From contig NZ_JADEYR010000009.1 of assembly GCF_015209585.1 (NCBI RefSeq), positions 1 to 64,000 of the forward strand: a stretch of DNA of 64,000 nt, in the 5' to 3' direction. How positions within the stretch are numbered: the stretch's first letter is position 1; each line of letters opens with the position of its first letter. The notes below the pieces were generated by a model that was given only the letters and a program-made list of their open reading frames with translations, searched no databases and had not been told where the DNA came from. Shown piece after piece: positions 1 through 9,412 of the stretch. The position numbers and the translations under genes are program-made. Origin of the DNA: Brachybacterium epidermidis (GTDB lineage: Bacteria > Actinomycetota > Actinomycetes > Actinomycetales > Dermabacteraceae).

Positions 1-2
1 GT

Positions 3-152
3 CGCGGAGCGTGGCTCCACCCCGACGCGTCGTGCCTCGACCTCGCCCTGCGGCGAGGCGGCCTGCCCCGGTCCTTCCGGGGTGCGGTCGACACCGGGCT
101 GCTGGCCCGGGACCTCGAGGATCCCGATCCCACCCTTCAGTGGAAAAGGTAG
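3..152 (+). CDS. ylxR: YlxR (DUF448) RNA-binding protein, 3' end only
   Basis: The first bases read as the last 49 codons of a YlxR/DUF448 protein, ending in TAG at 150-152. The visible part contains RGAWLHP, then a leucine/arginine segment (LDLALRRGGLPRSFRG), which matches the conserved core of this small nucleic-acid-binding family. YlxR normally sits between nusA and infB, exactly as here, and is thought to act with RNA or RNase P; its role in this organism is unknown. The 5' end lies outside the window. The 96-bp gap to infB holds no clear terminator, so co-transcription with infB is likely. Confidence 0.75.
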   Translation, partial: RGAWLHPDASCLDLALRRGGLPRSFRGAVDTGLLARDLEDPDPTLQWKR

Positions 153-248
153 AAGAACCCATGGACATCCGATGAGTACTCGATCATGAGCACCCTCAGG
201 AGTTAATGGTCCGCGCCCTCTTGTCGGCCGGACCGAGACAGGAGAAAT

Positions 249-3152
249 GTGGCTAAGGTCCGCGTCCACGAGCTCGCCAAGGAGCTCGGACAGCCGAGCA
301 AGGTCGTTCTGCAGAAGCTGCAGGACATGGGCGAGTTCGTCCGTTCCGCCTCGTCGACCATCGAGGCCCCCGTCGCCCGCCGACTGCGCAGTGAGTTCCC
401 TGCCGCCTCCGGTGACGACGCCCCCGCCAAGAGCGCCGGCGCCCCGCCGGGCGGCGCCCCCAAGCCGGGAGCCAAGGCGCCCGCCAAGCCCGGGCAGAAG
501 CCCGGTCCGGCCGCGGGCAAGCCCGCTGCGTCGGAGCCGACCGAGAAGAAGCCGGTCCCCGCGCCCGGCGACTCGGCCCCCGCGTCCGAGGCACCGGCCA
601 AGCCGGGTCCCGCCGCTCCCGCGAAGAAGCCCTCGGCCCCCGCGCCCGGGGCCGATGCCGATCAGCAGCGCCCGGCGGACTCCGACTCCACCTCCGCCGC
701 GCCGAAGCCCGGTGGCCAGCGCCCTGCGGCTCCCAAGCCAGGCGGTGAGCGCCCCGCTCCGCGCCCCGGCGGCGCCCGCCCCGGCAACAACCCCTTCGCG
801 TCCTCGCAGGGCATGCCCCGTCCCGGTGGCCGCGGCCAGCAGGGCGGGCGTCCGGCGCGCGACGCCGCACCCGCCCCGGCGGACCGCGCCCCGGTGGCCC
901 CGCCCGGGCAACAACCCCTTCGCGTCCTCGCAGGGCATGCCGCGTCCCGGCGGCCCGCGCCCGCAGCAGCGCGGCGAGCTGGGCGGCCGTCCTCAGCGTG
1001 AGGGAGCTCCCGTCCGGGCGGCCCCCGTCCCGCCGGCCGCCCCGGCATGCCCACCCCCGGCATCATGCGCCAGCACTCCCACGGCGGTCTGGCCGATGCA
1101 CGTCCCTCCGACGGCGGCGGTCGCGGTGGCCGCGGCGGCCGCCCCGGCGGCGGTCCCGGCGCACGTCCGGGAGGCGGCCCCGGTGGCGGTCCCCGCGGTG
1201 GCCGCGGTGGTCGCGGTGCCACGCAGGGCGCCTTCGGACGCGGCGGCAAGCCGGCTCGCTCCCGCAAGTCCAAGCGCGCCAAGCGCCAGGAGTTCGAGCA
1301 GATGCAGGCGCCCGCACCGGGCGGCGTGCAGATCCCGCGCGGTGACGGCTCCACCCCGATCCGCCTGCGTCGCGGCGCGTCCCTGACGGACTTCGCCGAT
1401 CGCATCGACGTCAACCCCGCCTCGCTCATCACCGTGCTGTTCGCGATGGGAGAGATGGCCACGGCCACCCAGTCCCTGGACGAGGACACCTTCCACCTGC
1501 TGGGGGAGGAGCTCGGCTACAAGATCGAGATCGTCTCCCCGGAGGACGAGGAGCGCGAGCTGCTCGAGCAGTTCGACATCGACCTCGATGCCGAGCTGGA
1601 GGACGAGGACGACGAGGATCGTCTGCCCCGCCCGCCGGTGGTGACCGTGATGGGTCACGTCGACCACGGCAAGACCCGCCTGCTGGACACCATTCGCTCC
1701 TCCAAGGTGCACATGGGCGAGGCCGGTGGCATCACCCAGCACATCGGCGCCTACCAGGTGCAGGTGGAGCACGAGGACCAGGACCGGGCGATCACCTTCA
1801 TCGACACCCCGGGCCACGAGGCGTTCACCGCCATGCGTGCCCGCGGTGCCGAGGTCACCGACATCGCGATCCTGGTGGTCGCGGCGGATGACGGCGTGAT
1901 GCCGCAGACCATCGAGGCGCTCAACCACGCCCAGGCAGCGGACGTCCCGATCGTGGTGGCGGTCAACAAGATCGACAAGCCCGAGGCGAACCCGCAGAAG
2001 ATCCGCCAGCAGCTGACCGAGTACAACCTGATCGCCGAGGAATACGGCGGCGACACGATGTTCGTGGACGTCTCGGCCCGCGAGAACCAGAACATCGACG
2101 CGCTGCTGGAGGCCGTGCTGCTGACCGCGGACGCCGCCCTGGACCTTCGCGCCAACCCCGACAAGGATGCGCGTGGCGTGTCCATCGAGGCGAACCTGGA
2201 CCGCGGTCGGGGCCCCGTGGCCACCGTGCTGGTGCAGCAGGGCACCCTGCGCGTGGGCGATGCGATCGTCTGCGGCACCGGCCACGGCCGCGTCCGTGCC
2301 ATGCTCGACGAGAACGGCGCCAACATCGAGGAGGCCGGGCCCTCACGGCCCGTGCAGGTGCTGGGCCTGACCTCGGTGCCCGGCGCCGGTGACTCCTTCC
2401 TGGTCGCCCAGGACGAGCGCACCGCCCGCCAGATCGCCGAGAAGCGCGAGGCGGCCAAGCGCGCCGCGGCCCTGTCCAAGGCCCGCAAGCGCATCAGCCT
2501 CGAGGACATCACCAAGTCGATGGCCGAGGGCAAGGTGGAGACCCTCAACCTCATCCTCAAGGGCGACGCCGCCGGCTCCGTCGAGGCGCTGGAGGAGTCC
2601 CTGCTGGGCATCGACGTGGGCGATGAGGTGCAGCTGCGCATCATCGACCGCGGCGTCGGCGCCATCACGATGAACAACATCAACCTGGCCGTCGCCTCGG
2701 ACGCCGTGATCATCGGCTTCAACGTGCGCGCCGAGGGCCAGAACGCCGAGTACGCCGACCGCGAGGGCGTGGAGATCAAGTACTACTCGGTCATCTACCG
2801 CGCCATCGAGGAGGTCGAGCAGGCCCTCACCGGCATGCTCAAGCCGGAGTACGAGGAGGTCGAGCTGGGCTCGGCGGAGATCCGCGAGATCTTCCGCTCC
2901 TCCAAGTTCGGCAACATCGCCGGCTCCATCGTGCGTGGCGGCCTCATCAAGCGCGGCGGCAAGGCCCGCATCACGCGCGACGGGGTGGTCATCACCGAGA
3001 ACCTCGAGATCGCGGGACTGCGTCGCTTCAAGGACGACGTCACCGAGGTGCGCGAGGGCTACGAGTGCGGCATCAACCTGGGCTCGTTCAACGACCTCCA
3101 GGTCGGTGACGTGATCACCACCTACGAGATGCAGGAGAAGCCCCGCAGCTGA
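249..3152 (+). CDS. infB: Translation initiation factor IF-2, reading frame broken in the linker
   Basis: GTPase that delivers initiator fMet-tRNA to the 30S subunit and promotes subunit joining. The GTG start follows GGAGA at 241-245 and begins [14 protein letters not shown], the IF2 N-terminal helical module. A Pro/Gly/Arg-rich linker follows, then a second IF2_N module ([16 protein letters not shown]), the G domain (GHVDHGKT at 1653-1676, DTPGHE, NKID) and the C-terminal domains. As printed, the frame that opens at 249 meets TGA at 999-1001 and reopens in the same frame before ATG 1047. The linker sense passes through all three frames; three missing C residues (near 870-872, 898-901 and 1009-1011) would give one protein of about 968 residues. 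If the breaks were real, a 701-residue form from ATG 1047 would keep all catalytic domains. Confidence 0.93.
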
Positions 3153-3160
3153 TCCGAGGA

Positions 3161-3189
3161 CGGCCGGGCACCCGCGCGGTGCCCGGCCG
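3161..3189 (+). terminator. Rho-independent-like hairpin after infB
   Basis: A perfect 12-bp inverted repeat (CGGCCGGGCACC, 5-nt loop, then its complement) begins 9 bases after the infB stop. There is no U-tract, which is common for terminators in high-GC actinobacteria. It may terminate or attenuate transcription into the methylase gene that starts 24 bases later. Confidence 0.65.
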
Positions 3190-3213
3190 CTCCCCGTCGG
3201 GAGGTGAGTCGCG

Positions 3214-4317
3214 ATGACCAGCACGGTGACGGTGCTGCGCGCCCCGTCGGCCAATCGCGTCTACGCGTCCCGCTCCGGCGACCTGGCCGTCGCGGAGGCC
3301 CGCTGGGTGCTCGGTGCCCACCTGGGCCGGTCCATCGACGTGTACGAGCACACGGTGGGCGGCATGGACGCCCTGCGGATCGAGGGCGCGGACCTGGGTG
3401 AGGGTCCCGCCCTGCAGCTGCTTGGATCGCTGTCCTCCACCCTGGGGGTTCTCGAGTCCGTCCCGGAGGCCCCCGGACAGGCGGGGCCCCTGCTGCGTCC
3501 TGTGGAGCTGCCGGTGCCGCTGCGCCACCCCGACGATCTCGAGACCGTCCTGAAGTACCCGGGCAAGACGAACGAGCAGTTCACCGCGCTGCTGGTGAAC
3601 CTGGCGTGCGCGCTGTCCACCCGCCGCAGCAGCCTGGCGGACGGCAGCCTCACCCTCCTGGACCCCCTGTGCGGCCGCGGCACCACCGTGAACCGCGCCC
3701 TGCGCCTGGGGCTCAGCCCCCTCGGCGCCGAGATCGACCGCAAGGACGTCGAGGCCTACCGCGCGTTCCTGAGCACGTGGCTGCGCACCCACCGCTACAA
3801 GCACACCGTCACCGAGGGTCGCCTCACCCTGCGCGGCAGGCAGTTGGGCACTCGCATCGACGCGGAGCTGGCCCCCGACAAGCAGACGCAGCGGGAGGGG
3901 CGCGGCCAGCGCCTGACCGTGTACGGCTGCGACACCCGCGAGCTGCCCTACCTGCTGCCCGCCCGCAGCGTCGACGCCATCGTCGGGGACCTGCCCTACG
4001 GCATCCAGCACGGAGGGCGCTCCTCCGCCGGCTGGCAGCGCTCCCCGCTCGACTTCCTCACCGAGGCCGCCCCTGGCTGGCGGTCCCTGCTGCGCGACGG
4101 CGGCGGGATGGCCCTGGCCATCAACCGCCGCACCCTGTCCCACGCGGAGGCGCGCGCGGCCCTCGCCGGGGCGGGGCTGCGCGTCATCAGCGCGGACGGC
4201 GCCTTCCGGCACCGCGTGGACCAGTCCATCGACCGCGACGTGCTGCTCGCGGTCCCCCACGACCACCCCCAGTCCGATCAGCTCGCCGCTGTCGGCACCG
4301 ATGAGAGGACCTCCTGA
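3214..4317 (+). CDS. TRM11-like SAM-dependent RNA methyltransferase
   Basis: A 367-residue protein with the UPF0020/TRM11 methylase fold in its C-terminal half. The SAM-binding region reads DPLCGRGTTVNRALRLG (around residue 150), and the catalytic segment is DAIVGDLPYGIQHG, the DLPYG variant of the N/D-PPY motif used for exocyclic-amine methylation of guanosine in tRNA. The first 130 residues do not show a THUMP domain that I can recognise. ATG 3214 has GGAGG 9 bases upstream. It sits between infB and rbfA, one base before the rbfA start, so it belongs to a translation-related operon. The RNA target is not known from sequence. Confidence 0.72.
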   Translation: MTSTVTVLRAPSANRVYASRSGDLAVAEARWVLGAHLGRSIDVYEHTVGGMDALRIEGADLGEGPALQLLGSLSSTLGVLESVPEAPGQAGPLLRPVELPVPLRHPDDLETVLKYPGKTNEQFTALLVNLACALSTRRSSLADGSLTLLDPLCGRGTTVNRALRLGLSPLGAEIDRKDVEAYRAFLSTWLRTHRYKHTVTEGRLTLRGRQLGTRIDAELAPDKQTQREGRGQRLTVYGCDTRELPYLLPARSVDAIVGDLPYGIQHGGRSSAGWQRSPLDFLTEAAPGWRSLLRDGGGMALAINRRTLSHAEARAALAGAGLRVISADGAFRHRVDQSIDRDVLLAVPHDHPQSDQLAAVGTDERTS

Positions 4318-4318
4318 C

Positions 4319-4816
4319 ATGAGCGACAACCCCCGCGCCCTGCGCCTGGCCGACCGCATCAAGGAGATCGTGGCCACCACGATCGACAAGCGGATCAAGG
4401 ACCCCCGCCTGGGCTTCGTGACCATCACCGACGTGCGCGTGAGCGGAGACCTCCAGCACGCCACCGTGTTCTACACCGTCTTCGGTGACGACGAGGACCG
4501 TGCCGGCACGGCAGCGGGCCTCGCCAGCGCCACCGGCATCCTGCGCCGCGAGGTGGGCAAGCAGACCGGCGTGCGCCTGACCCCGACCCTCGAGTTCGTC
4601 CCCGACGCGATCCCCGACAGCGCCCGCGCCATCGAGGAGCTGCTGGCCGAGGCCCGCACCCGCGACGCCGCGCTGCTGAAGGCCAAGGAGGGCGCCACCT
4701 ACGCCGGGGAGGCGGATCCGTACCGCACGCCCCGCGACCTCGAGGCGGAGGAGGATTCCGAGGTCGAGGAGCACGACGAGGACCGTGAGGACGGCGCGGA
4801 CTTTTCGCGTCCGTGA
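4319..4816 (+). CDS. rbfA: 30S ribosome-binding factor RbfA
   Basis: Ribosome maturation factor needed for late 16S rRNA processing and cold adaptation. The 165-residue product carries the KH-like RbfA core: RLADRIKEIVATTI at the N-terminus, DPRLGFVTITDVRVSGDLQ, and LTPTLEFVPDAIPDSARAIEELL. It continues into an acidic tail (repeated EEDSEVEEHDEDRED) typical of actinobacterial RbfA. I chose ATG 4319 (MSDNPRALRL), which has AGAGGACC just upstream, over the in-frame ATG 4301 that lies inside the preceding gene. Its TGA overlaps the GTG of truB, indicating coupled translation. Confidence 0.93.
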   Translation: MSDNPRALRLADRIKEIVATTIDKRIKDPRLGFVTITDVRVSGDLQHATVFYTVFGDDEDRAGTAAGLASATGILRREVGKQTGVRLTPTLEFVPDAIPDSARAIEELLAEARTRDAALLKAKEGATYAGEADPYRTPRDLEAEEDSEVEEHDEDREDGADFSRP

Positions 4817-5775
4817 CCGCCCGCACGCCGATGAGCCCCATCCGTGGGGGCGATCCCGCACCCACGGGCGCACCCCCCGGCGTCCTGCTGGTCGACAAGG
4901 CCCCCGACCGCACCAGCCATGACGTCGTCGCACGCGTGCGCTGGCTGCTGGGCACGAAGAAGGTGGGACACGCCGGCACGCTCGACCCCATGGCCACCGG
5001 CCTGCTGGTGCTCGGCGTGGGCCAGGGCACCCGGCTGCTCACCCACCTGGTGGGCCTGGACAAGACCTACCTGGCCACCATCCGGCTGGGACGCGCCACC
5101 ACCACCGATGATCGCGAGGGCGAACCGCTCGGGGAGCAGCACGACGCCTCCGGCATCGACCCCGACGCCCTGGAGCGGACGCTGCTGGCGCTGCGCGGGA
5201 ACATCCAGCAGGTGCCCTCCACCGTCAGCGCGATCAAGGTGGACGGCAAGCGCGCCTATGCCCGTGCCCGCGCCGGGGAGGACGTCGAACTGGCTGCCCG
5301 GCCCGTGCGGATCGACCGCTTCGAGATCACCGGCCGCCGCGCCGACGGCCCCCACCTGGACCTCGATGCCGTGGTCACGTGCTCCTCGGGCACCTACGTG
5401 CGCGCACTGGCCCGCGACCTCGGTGCCGCCCTCGGCACCGGTGGCCACCTCACCGCGCTGCGGCGCATCGCGGTGGGACCCTTCGACGTGGACCATGCGG
5501 TCCATGTCCCGGGCCGCGGAGAAGGGGACGATGTCGAGCTGCCGCTGCGCGGGCTGGGGGAGACGGCCTCCCAGGTGCTGCCCACCGTGACGGTGGACGA
5601 GTCGAAGGCGCGGCTGCTCGCCGACGGCCGCCGGATCGATCGGGAGACCGACCGCGGAGGGGAGCAGATGCGCACGGCGGCCCTGGACGGGGACGGGCGT
5701 CTGTGCGCCATCATCCGCGCCGACGGGAACGGTTGGAAGCCCGAGCTGGTCATCCCGCTCGAGGCGCGCACCTGA
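4813..5775 (+). CDS. truB: tRNA pseudouridine(55) synthase TruB
   Basis: Isomerises U55 to pseudouridine in the T-loop of tRNAs. The catalytic block is GHAGTLDPMATGLLVLG with the nucleophilic Asp in LDP, preceded by SHDVVARVRWLLGTKKV. The product is 320 residues and has the usual C-terminal extension. The start is the GTG at 4813 that shares bases with the rbfA stop (GTGA). ATG 4831 is a possible alternative that would drop six residues. It is the last gene of the infB group and faces the minus-strand L,D-transpeptidase across a bidirectional terminator. Confidence 0.93.
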   Translation: MTARTPMSPIRGGDPAPTGAPPGVLLVDKAPDRTSHDVVARVRWLLGTKKVGHAGTLDPMATGLLVLGVGQGTRLLTHLVGLDKTYLATIRLGRATTTDDREGEPLGEQHDASGIDPDALERTLLALRGNIQQVPSTVSAIKVDGKRAYARARAGEDVELAARPVRIDRFEITGRRADGPHLDLDAVVTCSSGTYVRALARDLGAALGTGGHLTALRRIAVGPFDVDHAVHVPGRGEGDDVELPLRGLGETASQVLPTVTVDESKARLLADGRRIDRETDRGGEQMRTAALDGDGRLCAIIRADGNGWKPELVIPLEART

Positions 5776-5807
5776 GCGAGCCGGCTGCCGTCCCACCGAC
5801 GAGAAGA

Positions 5808-5845
5808 ACGGGCCCGTACCGCAGGATCCTGCGGTACGGGCCCGT
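5808..5845. terminator. Perfect 38-bp palindrome, bidirectional terminator
   Basis: The 38 bases are a perfect palindrome centred on AGGATCCT, beginning ACGGGCCCGTACC. It lies 32 bases after the truB stop and 55 bases before the stop of the oppositely oriented L,D-transpeptidase gene, so it can form the same hairpin in either transcript. No U-tract is present. Confidence 0.8.
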
Positions 5846-5900
5846 CCCTCTGCTGGACTCGCCGGGCTGTGCCGGCGGCCGGCCCAGCCTCAGCTCCGGA

Positions 5901-7448
5901 TCAGTAGTGGACCTCCACGCGGGTGCCGATCGAGGCCCAGTCGTACAGCCACTTCGCCTCGGACACCGGCATGTTGATGCAGCCGTGGGACCCGGAGTAC
6001 CCGAAAGAGGAGCGCCACGGGGCACCGTGGAAGCCGTACCCGTTGTGGAAGTACTGCACCCACGGGACGTCCGGGGTGTAGTAGTACTTCGGGTGGCCCT
6101 CGGGGTAGTAGTTCGCGTTGGTCATGTCCTGGCGGTCGTAGCGCAGGTAGATCTCGAAGGAACCGGTGACGGTCTCGTAGCCCTCCTTGCCGTCCACCAT
6201 CGAGCGGGGGCCCCACACCGGGGTCTCACCCACGTAGGCGGTGACCGTCTTGGCGCTGAGGTCGACGTCGATCCACTTCTCACCGGTGGGAGCGGGTGCC
6301 TTCTCCTCCTGCGCCTTCCCGTCGTCCTCGGACTTCTCTTCCTCGGACTTCTCCTCCTCGGACTCCTCCTCGGGGGCCTTGACCTGCTCGACCTCGGCCT
6401 CGACCGTCTTGGTCTCGAAGGCGATCTCGAGGGGGCTGGAGCCCTTCAGGGAGGCGATCAGCTCATCGGCCACGGCGTCCACGTTGGTGAACTCCAGTCC
6501 GTCGCGCTTCTCGGCGACCACCTTGACGACCTTGCCGTCGGAGTCGACCTGCTCGATGCCGTCCTTGGGCTTGACGGAGTCCTTGTCGGCGCGGGCCGCG
6601 ACCCACTCGCGCACGCCCTCCTCGTCCACGGAGAGCACCAGCTGCTCGCCGGTCTCGTCCGGGGCGACGGACAACCAGGAGTTGCGGCGCTCGGCGGAGA
6701 CCTCGTAGGTCTTGCCCTCGGGACCGGAGATCGACATCGGCTGCTCGAGAACGGCGGCGATGGTGCCGACCACGCCCTCGGCCTCCTCGGTGGTGATCGC
6801 CGGAGCGATCTCCTCGATGGGCTGATCCACGGAGAAGGACTCCAGCTCCGGGGCCTTCTGGGTGACGGTCTTCACCATCACCTGCGGGTCCACGCCCTGA
6901 CCACTCTGGCCGGGGACAGCGTTCCAGGTCTGGGCGTCCTCGTCGAAGACCACCTGGGCGTCCACCGGCTCGGTGCGGTCCGCGGGCACCAGGCCCTTGG
7001 CGTAGGAGGCCACCGCGGCCTCGTCCACCGAGACGACGGGTTCGACGACGTGCTCGCCGCTCCAGGTGGCGCGCAGGATGTCCATGAAGGAGTCCTCGCG
7101 GGCCACGGCGGCCTGGCCGGTGGCCTGGGCGTCCACGGTGACGCCGAGATCGGCGAGGGACGCCTCGTGCTCGGTGCCGTCCGCGGTGATGGTGACGGTG
7201 ACGTCCTCACCGCGCTCGGCGATCAGCTGGGAGATCTCCTCCGGGCTCTTGCCCGAGACGTCCTGCCCGAGCACAGTGGTGCCGGGCAGGGCCTTGCCGT
7301 CGAACTGCTTGGCATAGGCCATGGCCCCGCCGGTCAGCAGCACGGCGATGACGCCGATGATGGCCAGCACGACCAGGGCGAGGCGCTTCCGGCCGCGGTC
7401 GGCCGGCACGGGACCGCCGGTCGCGGCGGTGTCGGTCACGTTCGTCAT
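5901..7448 (-). CDS. Membrane-anchored L,D-transpeptidase (YkuD) with PG_binding_4-like domains
   Basis: A 515-residue cell-wall enzyme that should form 3-3 cross-links between meso-DAP residues or attach groups to stem peptides outside the membrane. Residues about 22-44 are one transmembrane helix. The extracellular part has two regions resembling PG_binding_4 (PF12229), then a highly acidic linker near residues 360-385 (repeats of [15 protein letters not shown]). The C-terminal YkuD domain has the catalytic signature HGAPW followed by SHGCINM (Cys nucleophile). ATG is at 7446-7448. It is a single-gene unit convergent with truB and divergent from ribF. Substrate is inferred from the family. 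Confidence 0.88.
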   Translation of the reverse strand: MTNVTDTAATGGPVPADRGRKRLALVVLAIIGVIAVLLTGGAMAYAKQFDGKALPGTTVLGQDVSGKSPEEISQLIAERGEDVTVTITADGTEHEASLADLGVTVDAQATGQAAVAREDSFMDILRATWSGEHVVEPVVSVDEAAVASYAKGLVPADRTEPVDAQVVFDEDAQTWNAVPGQSGQGVDPQVMVKTVTQKAPELESFSVDQPIEEIAPAITTEEAEGVVGTIAAVLEQPMSISGPEGKTYEVSAERRNSWLSVAPDETGEQLVLSVDEEGVREWVAARADKDSVKPKDGIEQVDSDGKVVKVVAEKRDGLEFTNVDAVADELIASLKGSSPLEIAFETKTVEAEVEQVKAPEEESEEEKSEEEKSEDDGKAQEEKAPAPTGEKWIDVDLSAKTVTAYVGETPVWGPRSMVDGKEGYETVTGSFEIYLRYDRQDMTNANYYPEGHPKYYYTPDVPWVQYFHNGYGFHGAPWRSSFGYSGSHGCINMPVSEAKWLYDWASIGTRVEVHY

Positions 7449-7771
7449 GGTTGTCGTTCCGTTCTCGGCGGCCGTCTGGCTGCCCCCGCTGTCGAACGCG
7501 GGAGGGCACAGGGGTCCCTCCCCGGCACCGCCTTCCGGACCACGATACTGGAGCGCGTCGCTGTGCCACAGGGTGCGGCGCGTCGAGCTTCGTCACAGAC
7601 CGCCGGGAGCGCACGGCCTGCGCGTGTGCCGGAGCGACGACGGCCGGCTCGGGGTGGCACCGGACGGGCCGCTACAGTGTTCCCGTCGCGATAGGGCCCC
7701 GGCCCGGTCCCGGCCCCCGTCGTCCCGTCCGCGGTGCCCCGCGCCCGAGCAGAAGAAGGACCCAGCCGCCT
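7449..7771. other. Divergent intergenic region between L,D-transpeptidase and ribF
   Basis: A 323-bp gap with no credible gene. It must hold the promoters for both flanking genes. On the plus strand TACAGT at 7673-7678 is a good -10 hexamer about 95 bases before ribF; no clear -35 precedes it. The ribF Shine-Dalgarno is the purine run AGAAGAAGGA at 7751-7760. Nothing else stands out. Confidence 0.4.
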
Positions 7772-8788
7772 GTGACCCGCAGCCCCATCTGGCATTCCCT
7801 GAGCGAGGTGCCCGCCGAGCTCGGCGCCACGGCGGTGTCGATCGGCAACTACGACGGTGTGCATCGCGGTCACCGACACGTGCTGTCCCAGCTGATCCAC
7901 CATGCCCGTTCACGCGCCCTGACCCCGGTCGCGCTCACGTTCTGGCCCCATCCGCGCCATGTCATGCGAGGGGTGGCCGAGCCCCCGCTGATCACGGGGC
8001 ACGAGGACCGGGACCGCCTGCTGCTGCTGGCTGGAGTGGGTGGAGTGCTGGACCTCGAGTTCACCCGGGAGTTCGCCCAGCACGAGGCCGAGGAGTTCGT
8101 GCGCATCTTCCTGGTGGAGGGCCTGGGCGCACGCTGCGTGGTCCTCGGCGAGGATGCGCTGTTCGGCCGGGCCAACGCCGGCACCATCGAGACCATGAGG
8201 GAGCTGGGGGAGCAGTACGGCTTCGAGGTGGTGACCGTCTCCGACCTCGGCCCGGAGGGACAGGGCAGCGGGCGCATCTCCTCCTCCGCCATCCGCGAGG
8301 CACTGCTGGGCGGCGACGTCGAGGAGGCCGCCGTGATGCTGGGCCGCCGGCACACCGTGGCCGACGTGGTCCACCACGGGCACCGCCGCGGCCGCGAGAT
8401 GGGCTTCCCCACCGCCAACCTGGGACCGGCCCCGCAGGGCCTCGTCCCCGCGGACGGCGTGTACGCCGGGTTCCTCACCGTCATCGAGCAGCACCCGGGC
8501 CACCTCGGCACCCCTGCACTGGCGGGAGCCCCGGCGACGATCTCCATCGGCACCAACCCCACCTTCACCGCCCAGGGCGTCCCGCAGCGCACCGTCGAGG
8601 CGTACGTCCACGACGACCACACGCTGGACCTGTACGGCGACACGGTGCGGCTGGAGTTCGTGGACTATCAGCGTCCCACCCTGAAGTTCGACGGGATCGA
8701 CGACCTGGTGGAGCAGATGCACCGGGACGTCGAGGTGACGCGTCGCACTCTGGACACCTCTTCCGTGTCCGAGCCGCCGGCCGACTGA
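7772..8788 (+). CDS. ribF: Bifunctional riboflavin kinase / FAD synthetase RibF
   Basis: Makes FMN from riboflavin and then FAD. The N-terminal FAD synthetase domain has the nucleotidyltransferase motif [14 protein letters not shown] (about residues 23-36) and [17 protein letters not shown]. The riboflavin kinase domain starts near residue 190 with [16 protein letters not shown]. At 338 residues the length is normal. I chose GTG 7772 ([14 protein letters not shown]), preceded by a purine-rich run; longer in-frame extensions lack family similarity. It lies upstream of rpsO, as in many actinobacteria. Confidence 0.93.
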   Translation: MTRSPIWHSLSEVPAELGATAVSIGNYDGVHRGHRHVLSQLIHHARSRALTPVALTFWPHPRHVMRGVAEPPLITGHEDRDRLLLLAGVGGVLDLEFTREFAQHEAEEFVRIFLVEGLGARCVVLGEDALFGRANAGTIETMRELGEQYGFEVVTVSDLGPEGQGSGRISSSAIREALLGGDVEEAAVMLGRRHTVADVVHHGHRRGREMGFPTANLGPAPQGLVPADGVYAGFLTVIEQHPGHLGTPALAGAPATISIGTNPTFTAQGVPQRTVEAYVHDDHTLDLYGDTVRLEFVDYQRPTLKFDGIDDLVEQMHRDVEVTRRTLDTSSVSEPPAD

Positions 8789-8937
8789 TAACCTGTCCGG
8801 GCCGTCCATTCGGCCGCGGAGAGCGCACCCGCCCCCACCCCGGCACCCCTCAGTGCCACCGGGACGGGGATCACGCTCGCAGAGAGAGCCCGGGAGAACA
8901 TGCCCCGGTGCGCCGCGCACTCGACCCCCGGAGAACC

Positions 8938-9207
8938 ATGGCCTTCGACACCGCCACCAAGCAGGAGATCATCAAGGAGTACGGCACCAGCGAGGGCGAC
9001 ACCGGTTCGCCCGAGGTCCAGATCGCTCTGCTGTCCCACCGCATCACGTACCTGACCGAGCACCTCAAGACCCACAAGCACGATCATCACTCGCGCCGCG
9101 GCCTGATGCTGCTGGTCGGCCAGCGCAAGCGCCTCCTGCAGTACCTGCAGGACGTCGACATCGAGCGGTACCGTGCGCTGATCCAGCGCCTCGGCCTGCG
9201 CCGGTGA
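8938..9207 (+). CDS. rpsO: 30S ribosomal protein S15
   Basis: Primary 16S rRNA-binding protein of the platform of the small subunit, 89 residues. The sequence shows the S15 signature [17 protein letters not shown] and [21 protein letters not shown] 8938 follows CGGAGA. The 149-bp leader from ribF contains TAACCT at 8789-8794, directly after the ribF stop, as a possible -10, leaving a leader long enough for S15 autoregulation, although no specific structure could be confirmed. A hairpin separates it from pnp. Confidence 0.97.
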   Translation: MAFDTATKQEIIKEYGTSEGDTGSPEVQIALLSHRITYLTEHLKTHKHDHHSRRGLMLLVGQRKRLLQYLQDVDIERYRALIQRLGLRR

Positions 9208-9213
9208 CCCTCT

Positions 9214-9244
9214 CCGCCGCTCGTCCCTCCGGGGCGGGCGGCGG
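9214..9244 (+). terminator. rpsO-pnp intercistronic hairpin
   Basis: CCGCCGC near 9214 pairs with GCGGCGG near 9238, with an imperfect inner stem and a tight TCC loop, followed by the T-rich stretch CTGTCTGTGTTC. It is placed 7 bases after the rpsO stop. It probably terminates or attenuates rpsO transcription; in other bacteria this spacer also holds the RNase III/PNPase autoregulatory site for pnp. Confidence 0.6.
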
Positions 9245-9412
9245 CTGTCTGTGTTCACCCCGGTGAACCACCCGCCGTCCGGGAGGGCGGCACCTGAACC
9301 CCGCCCCGCCCAGGTTCGGTCCTCGGCAGTGGCGTTCGGTCCCCACCAGGGAACCGCGCGTGATTGACGAAGGCCGCACCGGCAGGGGCACCCCTATCCA
9401 AGGAGATACCCC

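Noticed and set aside
865-1012. Programmed ribosomal frameshifting in infB
   Set aside because: Three successive shifts would be needed with no slippery heptamer or conserved stimulator, and the same kind of run-length change appears in unrelated genes. Sequence error is simpler.
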